Of a stretch of 64,000 nucleotides of DNA, positions 11,900 to 22,785 are shown one piece after another. Under the pieces are notes generated by a model that worked only from the letters and a program-made list of their open reading frames with translations, had not been told where the DNA came from and did not search any database. The first letter of the stretch is position 1. Every line of letters begins with the position of its first letter. The translations under genes and the position numbers were made by a program. The stretch comes from Gongronella butleri (taxonomy: Eukaryota > Mucoromycota > Mucoromycetes > Mucorales > Cunninghamellaceae), in NCBI GenBank assembly GCA_025201375.1, contig JAIWZP010000093.1, forward strand, positions 1 through 64,000. Direction: 5' to 3'.

Positions 11900-12640
11900 C
11901 AAAGCAGTGGACCCTCCAGATGCATTTTGACCTGGCCAACAACTTTTTTTTCCAAAATTCGAAAAAAAACATTTCACCACCAAGAATTTGCTGTACCGCC
12001 ATGAAACTTCTCCACCGATAGGATTTTGTTCCTCTCTTCTCATAAAAACATTAAAACCCCGACGTCAATTGACTGGTTCGGCCAGAAAATCGACATTGCT
12101 GAAAATTTGGCTGTAGCGCGTTTTTTAAAAAATCATTTCGCGCTGAAATCGTGCTTCGATCACCGCGAAATTTCACCACGTGTGTGATTTGCGCCTCTTT
12201 TCTCAGAAAAAAAATTTAAAACCGGAGGTTAATCTAGGCGTTGTCGAGGCATTCTCGAATTTCACGAAATTGTGCAAATTCAATCTGGACGCCAAAAACA
12301 AGGGTTGAATCACTGCCAAGACAGTGCCATTTGATCGTTTCCGCGTTTTTTTTTCAAGAATCAGAGGTCAACCAGACCGAGTTGTGGACATTTTTGAAAA
12401 TTTGGCCATTTTTCAAAGATTTTGAAAAATCCAATTTTAAAAACAACAAACCATGGTTGAATCGCCTGCAAAACTGCTTCATTAGGCCATTTCATCGCGT
12501 CTTCTTTCAACTTGGTGTTGAAAATCAGAGGTTCATTGAGTTGCTATGCAGAAGAACCCAAAACATCGACATTTTCACAATTTCAGCAGTGGCTCTCAAA
12601 AAAATTTGTGGATCGCCATGAAACTCGCATCACTTAAAAG
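11900..12640. repeat. Degenerate tandem array, unit about 150 bases
   Basis: A box of the type CTCTTTTC...AAAACCGGAGGTCAAT recurs near 12056, 12222, 12362 and 12520, with an outlying copy near 11386. The spacing of the last four is roughly 140-166 bases. Most boxes are followed by GACATTxxTGAAAATTTGGC-like sequence. Two units also share GGTTGAATC...GCCATTT...TCGCGT. Too diverged for a modern satellite; it looks old. Confidence 0.5.
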
Positions 12641-13840
12641 AGGCACGCTCGGCCGTCATTTCTGGAATGTTTGTTTGCCCGATGCGCGACATTTGTACGC
12701 TTGTGAAAGCCGTTCAAACATTGCAAAAATTTTCAACCTCGATGTTCTTGGCAACTGATTGGACAGCACATAGCGCTTTTAACGTGTCAAAAGCACCTGT
12801 TGAATCTCTGTCGAATGAGGCCAGTTTCATCGGTGGATGGCTAAAAATCGCAGAGAAAAACCACTTTTTCTTCAAAATCTTTAATCGCGATTTGCTCGAC
12901 AACGGTCTTATCGATTCCCGATTCTTATGGACGTTTTACTAACAAACAGGGGGCAAAGCACCTAATGAGATGACTCGCAGTGCGCCATTTTGGGTTTGAA
13001 CTTTTTGCATCGGTCATTTCACCAGGCTGCAGCCCACTCAGCACAAAATAAAAAAGTAAAAAAAAATAAAAAAAATAAAAATTCCATGCACTCCACCACC
13101 TTAATTTGGAAGCCTCAAACCTTAAATTTTTCAAAAAAATCTTGCCCAAAGTAGGCACTTTTCGCAGTCGATCGCCGTTCATGCGTCACTCTTTTGGCTT
13201 TTTTGTTGCGGCGACCTGCCATTTTATCTGCCGATAGCAAATTGTCGGATTTACCTGTTTGGGATGCATTGATCACTCGGAGTTCGAAATTTCCCAAATT
13301 TGGCATTTTCTGAGATTGAAAAGCGTGACCCCTGAGTGACCCCTGAATTTTTCAAAAGTGGTCGTAGCGCTTTGGGAGTTTAAGCTTTTTTGTTGCAAAT
13401 TTTGCGCTGAATTCGATACGGCTATTTTTGAGCACGGTCGACCATGCAAATGGCGAGACGCGTGCAAAATAGTGCAAATATGAGGTTTTTGGCATTTGCA
13501 GGCTCAAAAAGTCGGGTGGGCCCGTCGCGAGCACTAGGTCGTCGTAGCCGTGGTGCGATTTTCATCAGCGGGCAGGCTGGCTGTAAAAAAATTTCTGGAG
13601 GCACAGCAGGCCGCCAAAATCGTAAAAACGCGTTTTTTTGGTTTTTAAAGGGTAAATGATGTGTACGTGTTTGTGCAGTTTACTGTAGCGCGATGCATCA
13701 GGCATCGAAACGATGGCACGCGTCAGTTTCTGTCCACAGAGATTGAAGTATGGTTAAATAATCAAACGATTTACTGTATTATTCGTGATGAGTGTAAAAT
13801 CCAAACCGGATGAAAATCGTGCATTGTGCATTGTCCCGGC
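12565..13840 (+). repeat. Dispersed repeat family B, full copy 1
   Basis: Collinear with 60702-62045 over about 1.3 kb, with many blocks of 15 or more identical bases. Examples are GAAAGCCGTTCAAACATT (12704), TTTTTGCATCGGTCATTTCA (13003), CGATCGCCGTTCATGCGTCA (13169), ATTGATCACTCGGAGTTCGA (13268) and TTTCTGGAGGCACAGCAGGC (13591). On the minus strand both copies preserve a short frame beginning MKLASFDRD/MKLVSFDRD and ending at the same TGA. No integrase or polymerase motif seen. Confidence 0.75.
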
Positions 13841-14099
13841 TCCCGGGACCCGGGTGCTGGCCGACTTGATTTTTGGGTCAAAACAGAAACTTCTTGATAC
13901 GCTGCACAATGTTACGTACCACTTACAGTATCATACCAGCAATACCCTCGACGTGCGTATGATACAGTAGTGCAAAAACGCGAAAATTGCTTGATTTTTT
14001 TTTTCAAGCTGATGATATTGTACAGGCTTGCATGATATCATAAAAGCATTGCACGCGTGTCTCCATTAGAAAAAAAAAGTAGAATAAAATAATAGCTTA

Positions 14100-14105
14100 T
14101 TTATT
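14100..14105 (-). terminator. Poly(A) signal of the F-box gene
   Basis: TTTATT on the plus strand (AATAAA on the minus) about 140 bases past the stop codon of the F-box gene. Confidence 0.45.
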
Positions 14106-14244
14106 GGTCATTTGGTCTTTCATGAAAAAACAGGAAAAAAGAAAAAAAAGGCAAAGAGGTAACTTGAGATAAGGCAAAAGGGGTACAGTAAGAGAAAAAA
14201 AATATTGACGAGATAGAAAGAAAAAAGCGTGGGGGTGCGACAGA

Positions 14245-17200
14245 TCACTTTTTGGAGTCTCGGACATGGATGCCCAAGATGTACTCGGTCTTTTTCTCCT
14301 TGAACGCGGCGATTGTGTGACGCTTGACCTTGTCGCGCCTTTGTTCTGTGAAGCCAAGGCGGTCGGCCAGCTTGTCGACCTCGACCTCGGGATCTTTGTT
14401 CTAAAGCATCAAGAAAAAAAAAAGAAATTGAGCTGCTGTTGTCGCTTTCTTTCTTTTTTTCGCAACAAAAAAAAAAAAAAAAAAGATCAACATACGATGT
14501 GCAGATGAATCGAATGCACGTCGCTTTCGTGCTTGACGCGAACAGTGCCCAGAAAGCCTTCGGAGTTGATGGAGGAGATGGTGGAGGTGGAGCGGCTTGA
14601 TTCAGGGTGGACGATGGGGACGACGGGCGATGTGACGGTGGCGAGGTCGTGCTCGGTGCCCGCGACGGACGTGGAGATGGGCGTGAGGACGCGTGCATCG
14701 CTGGCCAGGGAGGCGAGGGACACGGAGACGGATGGCGCGGGTGTGATGTCGTCCATGTCGACAAGATCAAGCAGCTGCTTTGAATAGGCTGAGGATGATG
14801 AGGTGGTGTGGACGCTGCGTTGCTCTGTGGGCGTGAGGGGCAGGTGATCATCGGGTTGGTATAGATCGCTCTTGTCGGTGAGCTGCGGCGAGTCTGCGGT
14901 GGACAGCAATTGGGCCAATGTATCGTTACTGGAAGCATTGGGCGTGGCGGAGCCTGTTTCCCACTGAAGATCCTCTTCGGCGACGGTGTGAGGCTGCTTG
15001 GCGACCATGGGCGGCACAAGGCGCTGCTGCTGCTGCTCATGCTGTTGCTGCTTGTAGTGGTGCGCAGGCGATGTTGGCGTGGACAGCGTGGTGGCGGGGC
15101 CCATGACCTCGTAGAGTTCACTAAATGTGGTAGACACGGCCATGGGTGGCGACTCGTAGACGGTGTCGCTCGTGTCGATGAGCAGGCCTTCCTGGGACGA
15201 AACAAGTGGCTGTTGCTCTTGCTCTTGCTGTTGCTGGTGTTGCTGCTGATGCTGGTGCGGCTGTTGCGGCTGTTGCGTCAATGGCTGCAGGGGCTGCTGC
15301 GCCAAGAGCAGCTGTTGCTGTTGCTGCTGCTGTTGCTGCTGCGACGACTGCTCAGCAACATATTGCTTCCAGGAATTGGCCGCTGCCTGCTGCGTGTCAC
15401 CGGGCGATGCGCGTTGGTGCATTGAAGAGCGTCGCGAGAAACGCGTTGTGGAGGTGGAGGCGGCGCGTGGCGCGGCGGCGGCAGCGCGAGGCGTGCGCTG
15501 TGTGTTGTTGGTGGTGGTGGTGGTGGATGTGGCGGAGAGAGGGGGCGACGATGACGTCGTCTCCTGCGACGCGGGATTTGTGTTGGCGGTCGACCACGCG
15601 GTGTCCTTTTCGTGCTGGGAGGTGGTGAAGGTCACTCCATCGTCCTCATCCAGGTCAATTGGCTCGTCATCGCTCGGATGATTCAAAGACGGAGGCGGAG
15701 GATGTTGATGAGCACGGGAATACTTGTTCTTGAGCGGAAACTTGGGTTTTATGAGTGGTGGGGAGGATGAAGTGGGAGAGGCTCCGGCAGCGCTCTTGGG
15801 AAGCACTTCCCAGCCATTGGGATGCAGACAATAGAACGTTTCTCGTTCCTGCTGCTCAACCACATCCTTGACATAGGGCGCCGTCTCGGACCAAGGCACA
15901 TACTGAGGGGCAGAGCCCCATTGGTCGGCGGCCACCGTGGTATATGACTTTTGCCCTTTGCGGAGGGGCTCGGTGGGCAAATCGAGGGGCTGTGGTTGCC
16001 ATTGCTGCTCAAAGTCTTGCTCAGTCTGTGGTTGCCAGCCGCCATCCGCCGAATTGGCCGCGTACTGCTTCTGCTGCTGTTGTTGCTTTTGTTGCCATGA
16101 TGCGCCGCGCCGCGTATTCTTCTTCCACGGGATCGTACTATGGCACCCATAGCCGCCCGTCGCAAGCGATGCCGCAGGGGCTTCCTGCCAACCTGCATGC
16201 GCATGATCTTGCCCGTGGTCATCGTCGCCGGAGCGGCCAAAGTCGTCATTGTCGTCGTCGTCTTGTTCTTCATCGTCGTCGTCGGCGTCAATCGCGTCAT
16301 TGTCGTCGCTGCCAAACAAATCGCCCTTGTAGCTGCTGTCGGTGTTGATGATGTTGCTGTTGCTGCTGCTGATGCTGCGATGATTGTCGTGGAAGTTGAT
16401 GCTGTCATTGCTGTCGCGGCGGCCGGCCAACTTGTCACCAACTTCATCGTCGTAGTCTGTGTCGTTGTCGGGATGATTAGCGTTATCCTGTTGACCCGTA
16501 ATGCCCAGGGTCCACAGCGCGGGCGTCGTCGGCCGATGCACTTTGGATGTCGGCGTCTCGTAGTCTAAAAGAAGGGAGGGGTAGAGAAAATGAGATTTCG
16601 TCCCTTTTTCTTGTCCCTCCGTTTTTTTTTTTTTTTCTTGACCAATTTACCTTCTGATGACCTGCGGCTCGAATAGGGCGTGTCGGGGGCCATGGGCAGG
16701 CTGTCGAGCAGCTCGACAAGCTGATTGAGCGGCATTTGGATCTCCTTGGCGAGCAGATCCAGCTGGTAGCCAGTGACGGTGCGGTCCTCGGGCAAGATCT
16801 TGAAATCGGGCGACTCCTTGATGGCGTCCATGGCCTGCTCATCGAGGATGATGCGTGAGTGGGCGGTATTGGAGCGTTTGCCATAGTCGGCCATGGGGGC
16901 CAAGGCCGGGTAGCCATCCAACACGACGCACCGCAGGTCCGGGGTGGCGCGGCAGCACAGAGCATACACGTCGTCCACGTCGAGCGGGCCGGCATTCTCG
17001 ATAAAGAGCGTAAACATGCGCTCCGTGGGCAATTGCGAGAGCACGTCGGCATCCAGGGCCGGGGTGTGCGAGACAGACAGGTGGCGCAAAAAGGGATACG
17101 ACGTGATGAGACGCGTGAGCAATTCGGGCGACAATTGGTCGCCAATGGCTCGTAAACCAATTTTGCGCAGGGCAGGGCAATAGCGCGAGATATTGTCGGC

Positions 17201-18304
17201 GGCAGCGTCATCCAATGGCACATGGTCCAGCAAAAGCGTGTTTAGCGTGGCAGCCGGTCGCTTGAGGGCCCAGTCGGGCGTGCTGTATGGCATGTGCAAA
17301 GGCGTGTTGGCAGCTTGGCGGATTTCCAAATGTTCGATCTTTCGGCAATGGATGACCACGGATCGGACGGCATCCACGGTCAGTCTCGTGGAGCCTTCGA
17401 GGCAAAGGCGACGCAAATGCGGGAACGCGCGCACGACGCGGTCCACGTGATCGTCGACGAGCGGCTGCGCGTCGGTCAAGACGAAATCGCAAAGATTGGT
17501 GATGACGCGATCAGGGTGGTTGGTAAGGGTCCACAGAATATTGGCATTCGTCACCTCGGCGAGCGATAATTGCAGCTTAGAAAGCGAGTAGCAGCTGGTG
17601 GCAATGGTCTCGGACACCTTTTCATGACGTAAATAGCATGTGCCGTCCAACACGAGCCCCGTCAGGCGCGGAAGCAGTCGTGGCATCGGTGCATGCCGCC
17701 CGGACCACACCTGCGCGTCGCTGCCAATGATGTGCAACACCTGCAGCTCCGAGCAGTGATCAGCAAGCTGGTCAAGATCGCGCCGCGTCATGTTCCACCC
17801 GTAAATTCGCAAGAATCGAAGCCGCTCGCACGTTTGCGCCAAGCTGAGGATGTTGTGCGGGTCCGCAAGATCCGTCTGCTGCATGTGGTTGTGGCGCTCC
17901 GAATTGGCAAACGAAAGCGGCAAAAACAGGAACGCATGCTCCGCGTCGGCCATGGTCTTGTCTGTGTGCGTGTCGTCCGTGGAATAAAACGAGGCCGCGG
18001 ACCCATTGGATGCAAAAGCAACGTCCGGCCGGCACAATGTCAGATGCTGCACGCGCAAACGCAAATCCGCATGGTCTGTGATGCTTGCGAAAAACTTGAC
18101 AAAGGCCTCGGCATTGTGGAAGACGGGTTTCTCCCACAGCACGGCATTGGCAACGCGGCGGAATTGGCGACTAACCAGTGCAAGGTCGTTGATGTCGCGC
18201 TGGGTCGGCATCCACTGGCAAATTCGCCGGATGACCTCGTCCGGGAACGCTGACCTCCCACGTGCGAGATTGACGCTCATGCGCCACTGCTGTTCAGCCT
18301 CCAT
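14245..18304 (-). CDS. F-box and LRR-like protein with long Gln-rich, acidic tail
   Basis: Three exons (18304-16651, 16564-14496, 14400-14245) give about 1292 residues. Residues about 18-60 look like an F-box (FPDEVIRRICQWMP...LALVSRQFRRVANAVLW). About 400 residues of leucine-rich repeats of the AMN1/FBXL kind follow. This is the layout of SCF ubiquitin-ligase substrate receptors, where the F-box binds SKP1. After the first intron comes a low-complexity tail of about 690 residues: an Asp/Glu-rich segment, several poly-Gln runs and Ser/Thr-rich stretches. Within it lies a small conserved-looking FYCLHPNGWEVLPKS block. The final 60-70 residues (VRVKHESDVHSIHLH...ILGIHVRDSKK) look ordered. Start: ATG at 18304 (MEAEQQWRMSV); an in-frame ATG nine codons on is possible. 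Substrate unknown. Confidence 0.83.
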
Positions 18305-18708
18305 CAAGATTGGCAAAACAAGAAAAAAAAACCACAAAAAGAGGGAGGTGGCGAAGGACAAAAGAAAAAGAGAAAAAAAAAGGGAAAAAAAAAAAAAAAA
18401 AAAAAAACGGACAATGAAATAATTTGTTGTTTTCTCCCTGATCAACTTAATTCACACTGCCCGCTCCTCGTCCCCCCCCCCGCCCCTTTTTTTTCTCTCC
18501 CCCTTCCCCATCAAGGGCAATTTGTCAAAAAAAGTAAGCAATGGTCGTATTCATAAGCATGATGTGTCTAGTTTCTGGGGGGAGGGGCGGAAAAGATAAA
18601 AAAAAAACAAGAGGGCAAGAATAATAATAGATAAAAATGAGACAGAAGAAGAAAAAAAAAGATGCTGTGGGGGGGACGAGAAAGAGAGAAAGCGAGAGAA
18701 AAAGGCCG
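18305..18708. other. Spacer between two minus-strand genes
   Basis: 404 bases between the F-box gene start and the importin stop. It has long A, T and G/C runs and no recognisable gene. It should contain the F-box gene promoter and the importin 3' end. Confidence 0.5.
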
Positions 18709-21700
18709 TTATTGTTGCTGTTGCTGTTGCTGCTGCTTGGTGCGCTCCTGCTCGGCCTGATTGAGGATGTTCATGATGGTGCTTTGCTGGTCGGCATCCA
18801 AGTCCTTCGTCAACAGGGTATACGAAGCGGGATTCGACTGTTGCATCGACCGGAACACTTGCTCGAATTGGAGGTATGGGTTGATCTCGTCCAAGGGCGA
18901 CTCAAACAGGATCTCCTCCTCAATTTCTTCTTCGTACTCATAATCATCATCGTCATCGCCCGCGTGCAATTGCGCTTGCTGCGCAAGATACTCGAGGTAT
19001 TCATTGTCCTGATCAGGCACGTCCTCATCTACAAATAAATAAATAAAAAAGATGAGAAAAACGTGCTTAATTTGTCACTAACACGACTTTTTCTTTCTCT
19101 CTTACCACCGTGGTCCAATGCATCGTCTTCATCGGCGCTGGCTTCCAATTCCTCATCTCCAAAGAGATCGTCATCATCAAATCCATCACCATACAGCTTC
19201 TCGAGGCTCTCGCGGTCTAAAAAAAAAAAAAAGAGGGAGAGAAGAAGGGGCGACAGGAGGTGGGGGGGGCAATGAGTATGGAACGCCCACGACTTGATTT
19301 TTTCTAAAGGTAATCTTACTCTCCATGGCCTTGGGCAGCGTCTTGAACACATTGACCATGCCCGACAGCACCTGCGACCAGCCCGCCTGCAGCGACGCGG
19401 GCACGTGGTCCAAGGGAAGCTCAATCAATGCACAAAGCGTCACAATGACCAGCTTCTTGTCGTGCACACGCGTAAACTTGTCCAATGTATTGAACCAAAG
19501 CGTGAAGAACCCTTGCGTCCATTGGTTCTCCTCCAGGAGACGCAGCGTCAGCACGGGGTTGTAATACAAACAGTTGATCACCTAGAAACAAAAAAAAAGT
19601 GTCAACAATCACATGATTCATGCACGTTGGCCAAAAAGTTGTATAAAAACAAGGGAAAAAAAAGCCAAGCTTACCACTTCCAAGCAGTACACCTTGAATT
19701 CCACCGTCTTCATCTGGTTGGTGAAAATGTACTGGAACGCAAGGTTCAAAAACGGCGCGAGATGCTAAAAAAATAAAAAATAAAAATGCAGAAAAAAAAA
19801 AAAAACGACAGGTGAGCGGCACGATCCCGACGCTGCAAAATGCACAGCGCAATATGGCCAAAAGAAGCCATCATGAAAGAAAGCAAGAGAAAAAAAAAAA
19901 AAAAAAGCAATTACCCCGTCCACAGCGCCGCGGCAATTGAGCAAAATCGATTCGATCAGCTTGCAGGCGCACACGCGGTCCGATTCATTGAGTCTGTCGC
20001 TCTTCATGACGGTGTCAATGATGTCAAACATGATGCGCTGGATGGCCTCGTTGGTCACAAAGACGTCACGGCCGTACGAGATGTAATTGTCAAGTGGCGG
20101 CAGCATCTCGTCCATGTAGTCGATGCCCGAGTCCTTGAACGCGTCGTAAATCAGCTCCAACACGCCCCACATCGTGGGCGACACGCTCTTGGCCGAGAAC
20201 GTGCATGAATCAATGATCTCAAAGATCTCATTGTACAGATCCATGATGCGGTTCTTAAGCGTGAATTGGATCACAGGCAAAAGCGCGTCCTCCAATTGAC
20301 GCAGCACCTCGGGCGTGCTTTGCAGGCTAAGAATCAGCGTGCCAATGGTCTTTAGCACGCCCATCGCCGCCATCGTCTTGTCGCTCGCGTCATAATCGTC
20401 GTCGTCGTCGTTGGCATCAGGCTGCGTGTAGTCTTCCATGATGCTCAGGAACGTGTCGCGCAGCTGCGTGCACAATTGCACCGCAAAAGGCGTCAATTGC
20501 TCGGCAAACACATCGACAAACTCCTCCATCGTCGTGGCAAGCGTGTCAATGTCAATCTCGTTCGTCATCGTCAGCAATTCTTGCATGATGAACGGCAGGC
20601 TGGGCACCATGGCATTGCGCACTTTAAAAAAGAAACAGAGAAGGTGAGACGTCACTCGAATCGCATTTCTAGACATGTCAACAGCTCAAAAAATAAAGAT
20701 ATTACCACTCTCATGGCGGATCATGGGCTGCAGAGCCAGCGCAGCGTGCACCTTGACGGGCAGGTCAGAGTCGCGCAAGCAATCAACCACGTTTTGGTAC
20801 AGGGTCGCCAAGTTCTAAAAGAGAGAATGGGGGGGTCAAAACACGCCAATTCTAGAGGATCCAAGCACTTTTTCTTTTTTTTCTTTTTTTTTTTTTACCT
20901 GCTCATTGCCAAAGTCAAGATCGCTAAAATGCTTGGTAATGTCGCAGGCACGCGCGCGCAAGTAAGGGAAACGGCTCTTGAACTCGGGGAACACGTGGGT
21001 GACGAAAAAGGGCTCCATCATGTCGGCCACGGGCGAATTCTTCTTGAGCACCAGGTACGACAGGCACGCAATCATGTTGAGCGCGCCGTCCTTTTCGCGG
21101 CCATTCTTCTGCTCTTCGGGCGTCTCCAGGTACTTGTTGAGCACGCTGTTGATGAAATTGAGCATGTTCATGAAGGTGTGCTTCTTGCGGTCGCGCGCAA
21201 GCGTGATCAGCAGGTTCGACGCATTGGTCTCGGACGAGTCAATGTCCTCGAGCGGGTCCACGCGCTTGTGCACGAATTCAACAGGGTCTTCCTCCCACAG
21301 CTGCTCATCTTCCTTGGAAAAGCACAATTGAGGGAAGATAAAGTGCGCCACCAGCGTATCCACGTGCGGCTTGATGATTTGCCACGTCGTCTTGTGCTTG
21401 ACACTAGGGAGGAAGAGGTGAGTCACGCAAAAAGAAATAAAAAACAAAAGAGAGCGCCAATTTCACTTTTTCAGGGATATTTTTTTTTTTACCTGGACTC
21501 GAAAAAGGCCGAGGTCAAGGCAAGGCACTTGTGCGACATCCACACTTCTTGCTTGATCCAGCCCTCGACCTGGCGCATATAAGCTTGCAGCACATTAGGG
21601 GCGAATTCAACGACAAAAGACTTGGCAAAGGGCATGTACTGGTTGCTGCTGGCCGTGAGCAAGGCGGGGTTGCCGTACTTGATGAACAGTCGGTTCAAGC

Positions 21701-22785
21701 AGTGGTAGGCCCATTTCTTGGTCTTTCCCCACGCGTGCTTCTCGCGTTCCTCGGGATCCGCGGGTAAGCTGCTGTAAGTGATGGGCTTCTCGACCAATTG
21801 CATGAACAACGTGCCCCAGGGAACAAGCGACGACGCGTCTTGCAGCGACGCAGGCAGGTCGCTCTGGATGCCCGTGTGGTAGATCTTGAGGATCAGCTTG
21901 AGCATCTCACACGCATCCGCACTGTCGCCACCTTGCACAACAAGGTTCGCGCCAATCTGCTGGATCGCAGGGAACGTCATGCTGATCACTTGCGCCAATG
22001 GTGCGCGGCGCTCCGCCGTGCGCCAGCGGTAAATCTTCACCGCCTCGCGCAGCGCAAGCAAACCAACATACATGTAACGCGCCTCGCCACTGCCCAACAG
22101 CTGCTCCACCTTGCCCAAAAACCCGGGCCACGCGTCAGGGAAGTCGTTTGTCAAAATCACAAACAGACACGACGTCAATTGCACCCTTTTATGAAAAGAG
22201 AGAAGAAAAAAATAAGAAACACGCCCCCATTTCGCCCTTTTTTTTTTGTTCTTACTTGACGGCATTGGGCGCCGTGACCATCGCATGCAGAATCGACTCC
22301 TTGATCAAATTACGGTCGCTCTCACCAATGGGCGCACTGCCCGTCTTGCTGCGGTCCCACGCATTCAGCAGACGATTTTTAAAGTAAATCGCGGCTAAAA
22401 GAGAGAGAAAAAAAAATACCAGAATGAGTCCGCGGTCTCTTTGACAACATTTGGCCTTCAAGGTGTGTGTGTGTGTGTGTGGCTCAGTCCTTTTCCTTAC
22501 CAGCTTGACGAGCACCAAGCTCCAGCTCCTCGGACGCAAGAATTTGCAAAACAATGGGCAAAAAGCCATCATGAGCCTCATTCTATCCATAAAAAGTGCA
22601 CAGTCAGCATCAATTACCTTTGCCCTGAAGCAACTCGACAAGGAAAGACGACAACATCCATCTTTCAATACCCAGAAAGAAAAAAATCAACTTACGTTGC
22701 GAATGCTCAGCTCGGCCTGCTTGTGGACATTGGGATCCGGGTGGTACGTGGCCACAAACAACTGATAAATAGAGTTAAGATCCAT
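18709..22785 (-). CDS. Importin-7/8 type karyopherin (Sxm1/Nmd5 family)
   Basis: Eleven exons (22785-22696, 22582-22501, 22394-22256, 22185-21493, 21403-20899, 20814-20706, 20621-19915, 19764-19675, 19581-19320, 19216-19106, 19028-18709) join in phase to about 1035 residues, close to human IPO7/IPO8. The N-terminal 90 residues form the importin-beta Ran-binding region ([16 protein letters not shown], then [13 protein letters not shown]). The middle has the family-typical [19 protein letters not shown] block. The C-terminus is strongly acidic and ends in a Gln run. Members carry ribosomal proteins, histones and other cargo through the nuclear pore with RanGTP. Exon 1 starts [10 protein letters not shown], and the ATG at 22785 is the only sensible one. 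Confidence is high for the family, lower for choosing Sxm1 over Nmd5. Confidence 0.92.

Larger units (their letters stand above)
8791..14244. other. Gene-free block with decayed repeats
   Basis: A 5.4-kb gap. Bases 8791-9230 are probably the 5' leader and promoter of the lipase gene. From about 9230 to 10590 I see no gene. From about 10590 on it holds a family A repeat, a partial family B repeat, a degenerate tandem array and a full family B repeat, listed separately. Many TACTGTA/TACAGTA heptamers occur here. No transposase, reverse transcriptase or tRNA was recognised. Confidence 0.6.

Noticed and set aside
14910..15628. Leu-, Ala- and Arg-rich plus-strand frames
   Set aside because: They are the complement of poly-Gln codons in the F-box protein tail.
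20476..21582. 368-codon plus-strand open frame
   Set aside because: Antisense shadow of the importin exons, which carry clear family motifs on the minus strand; it also reads through introns.
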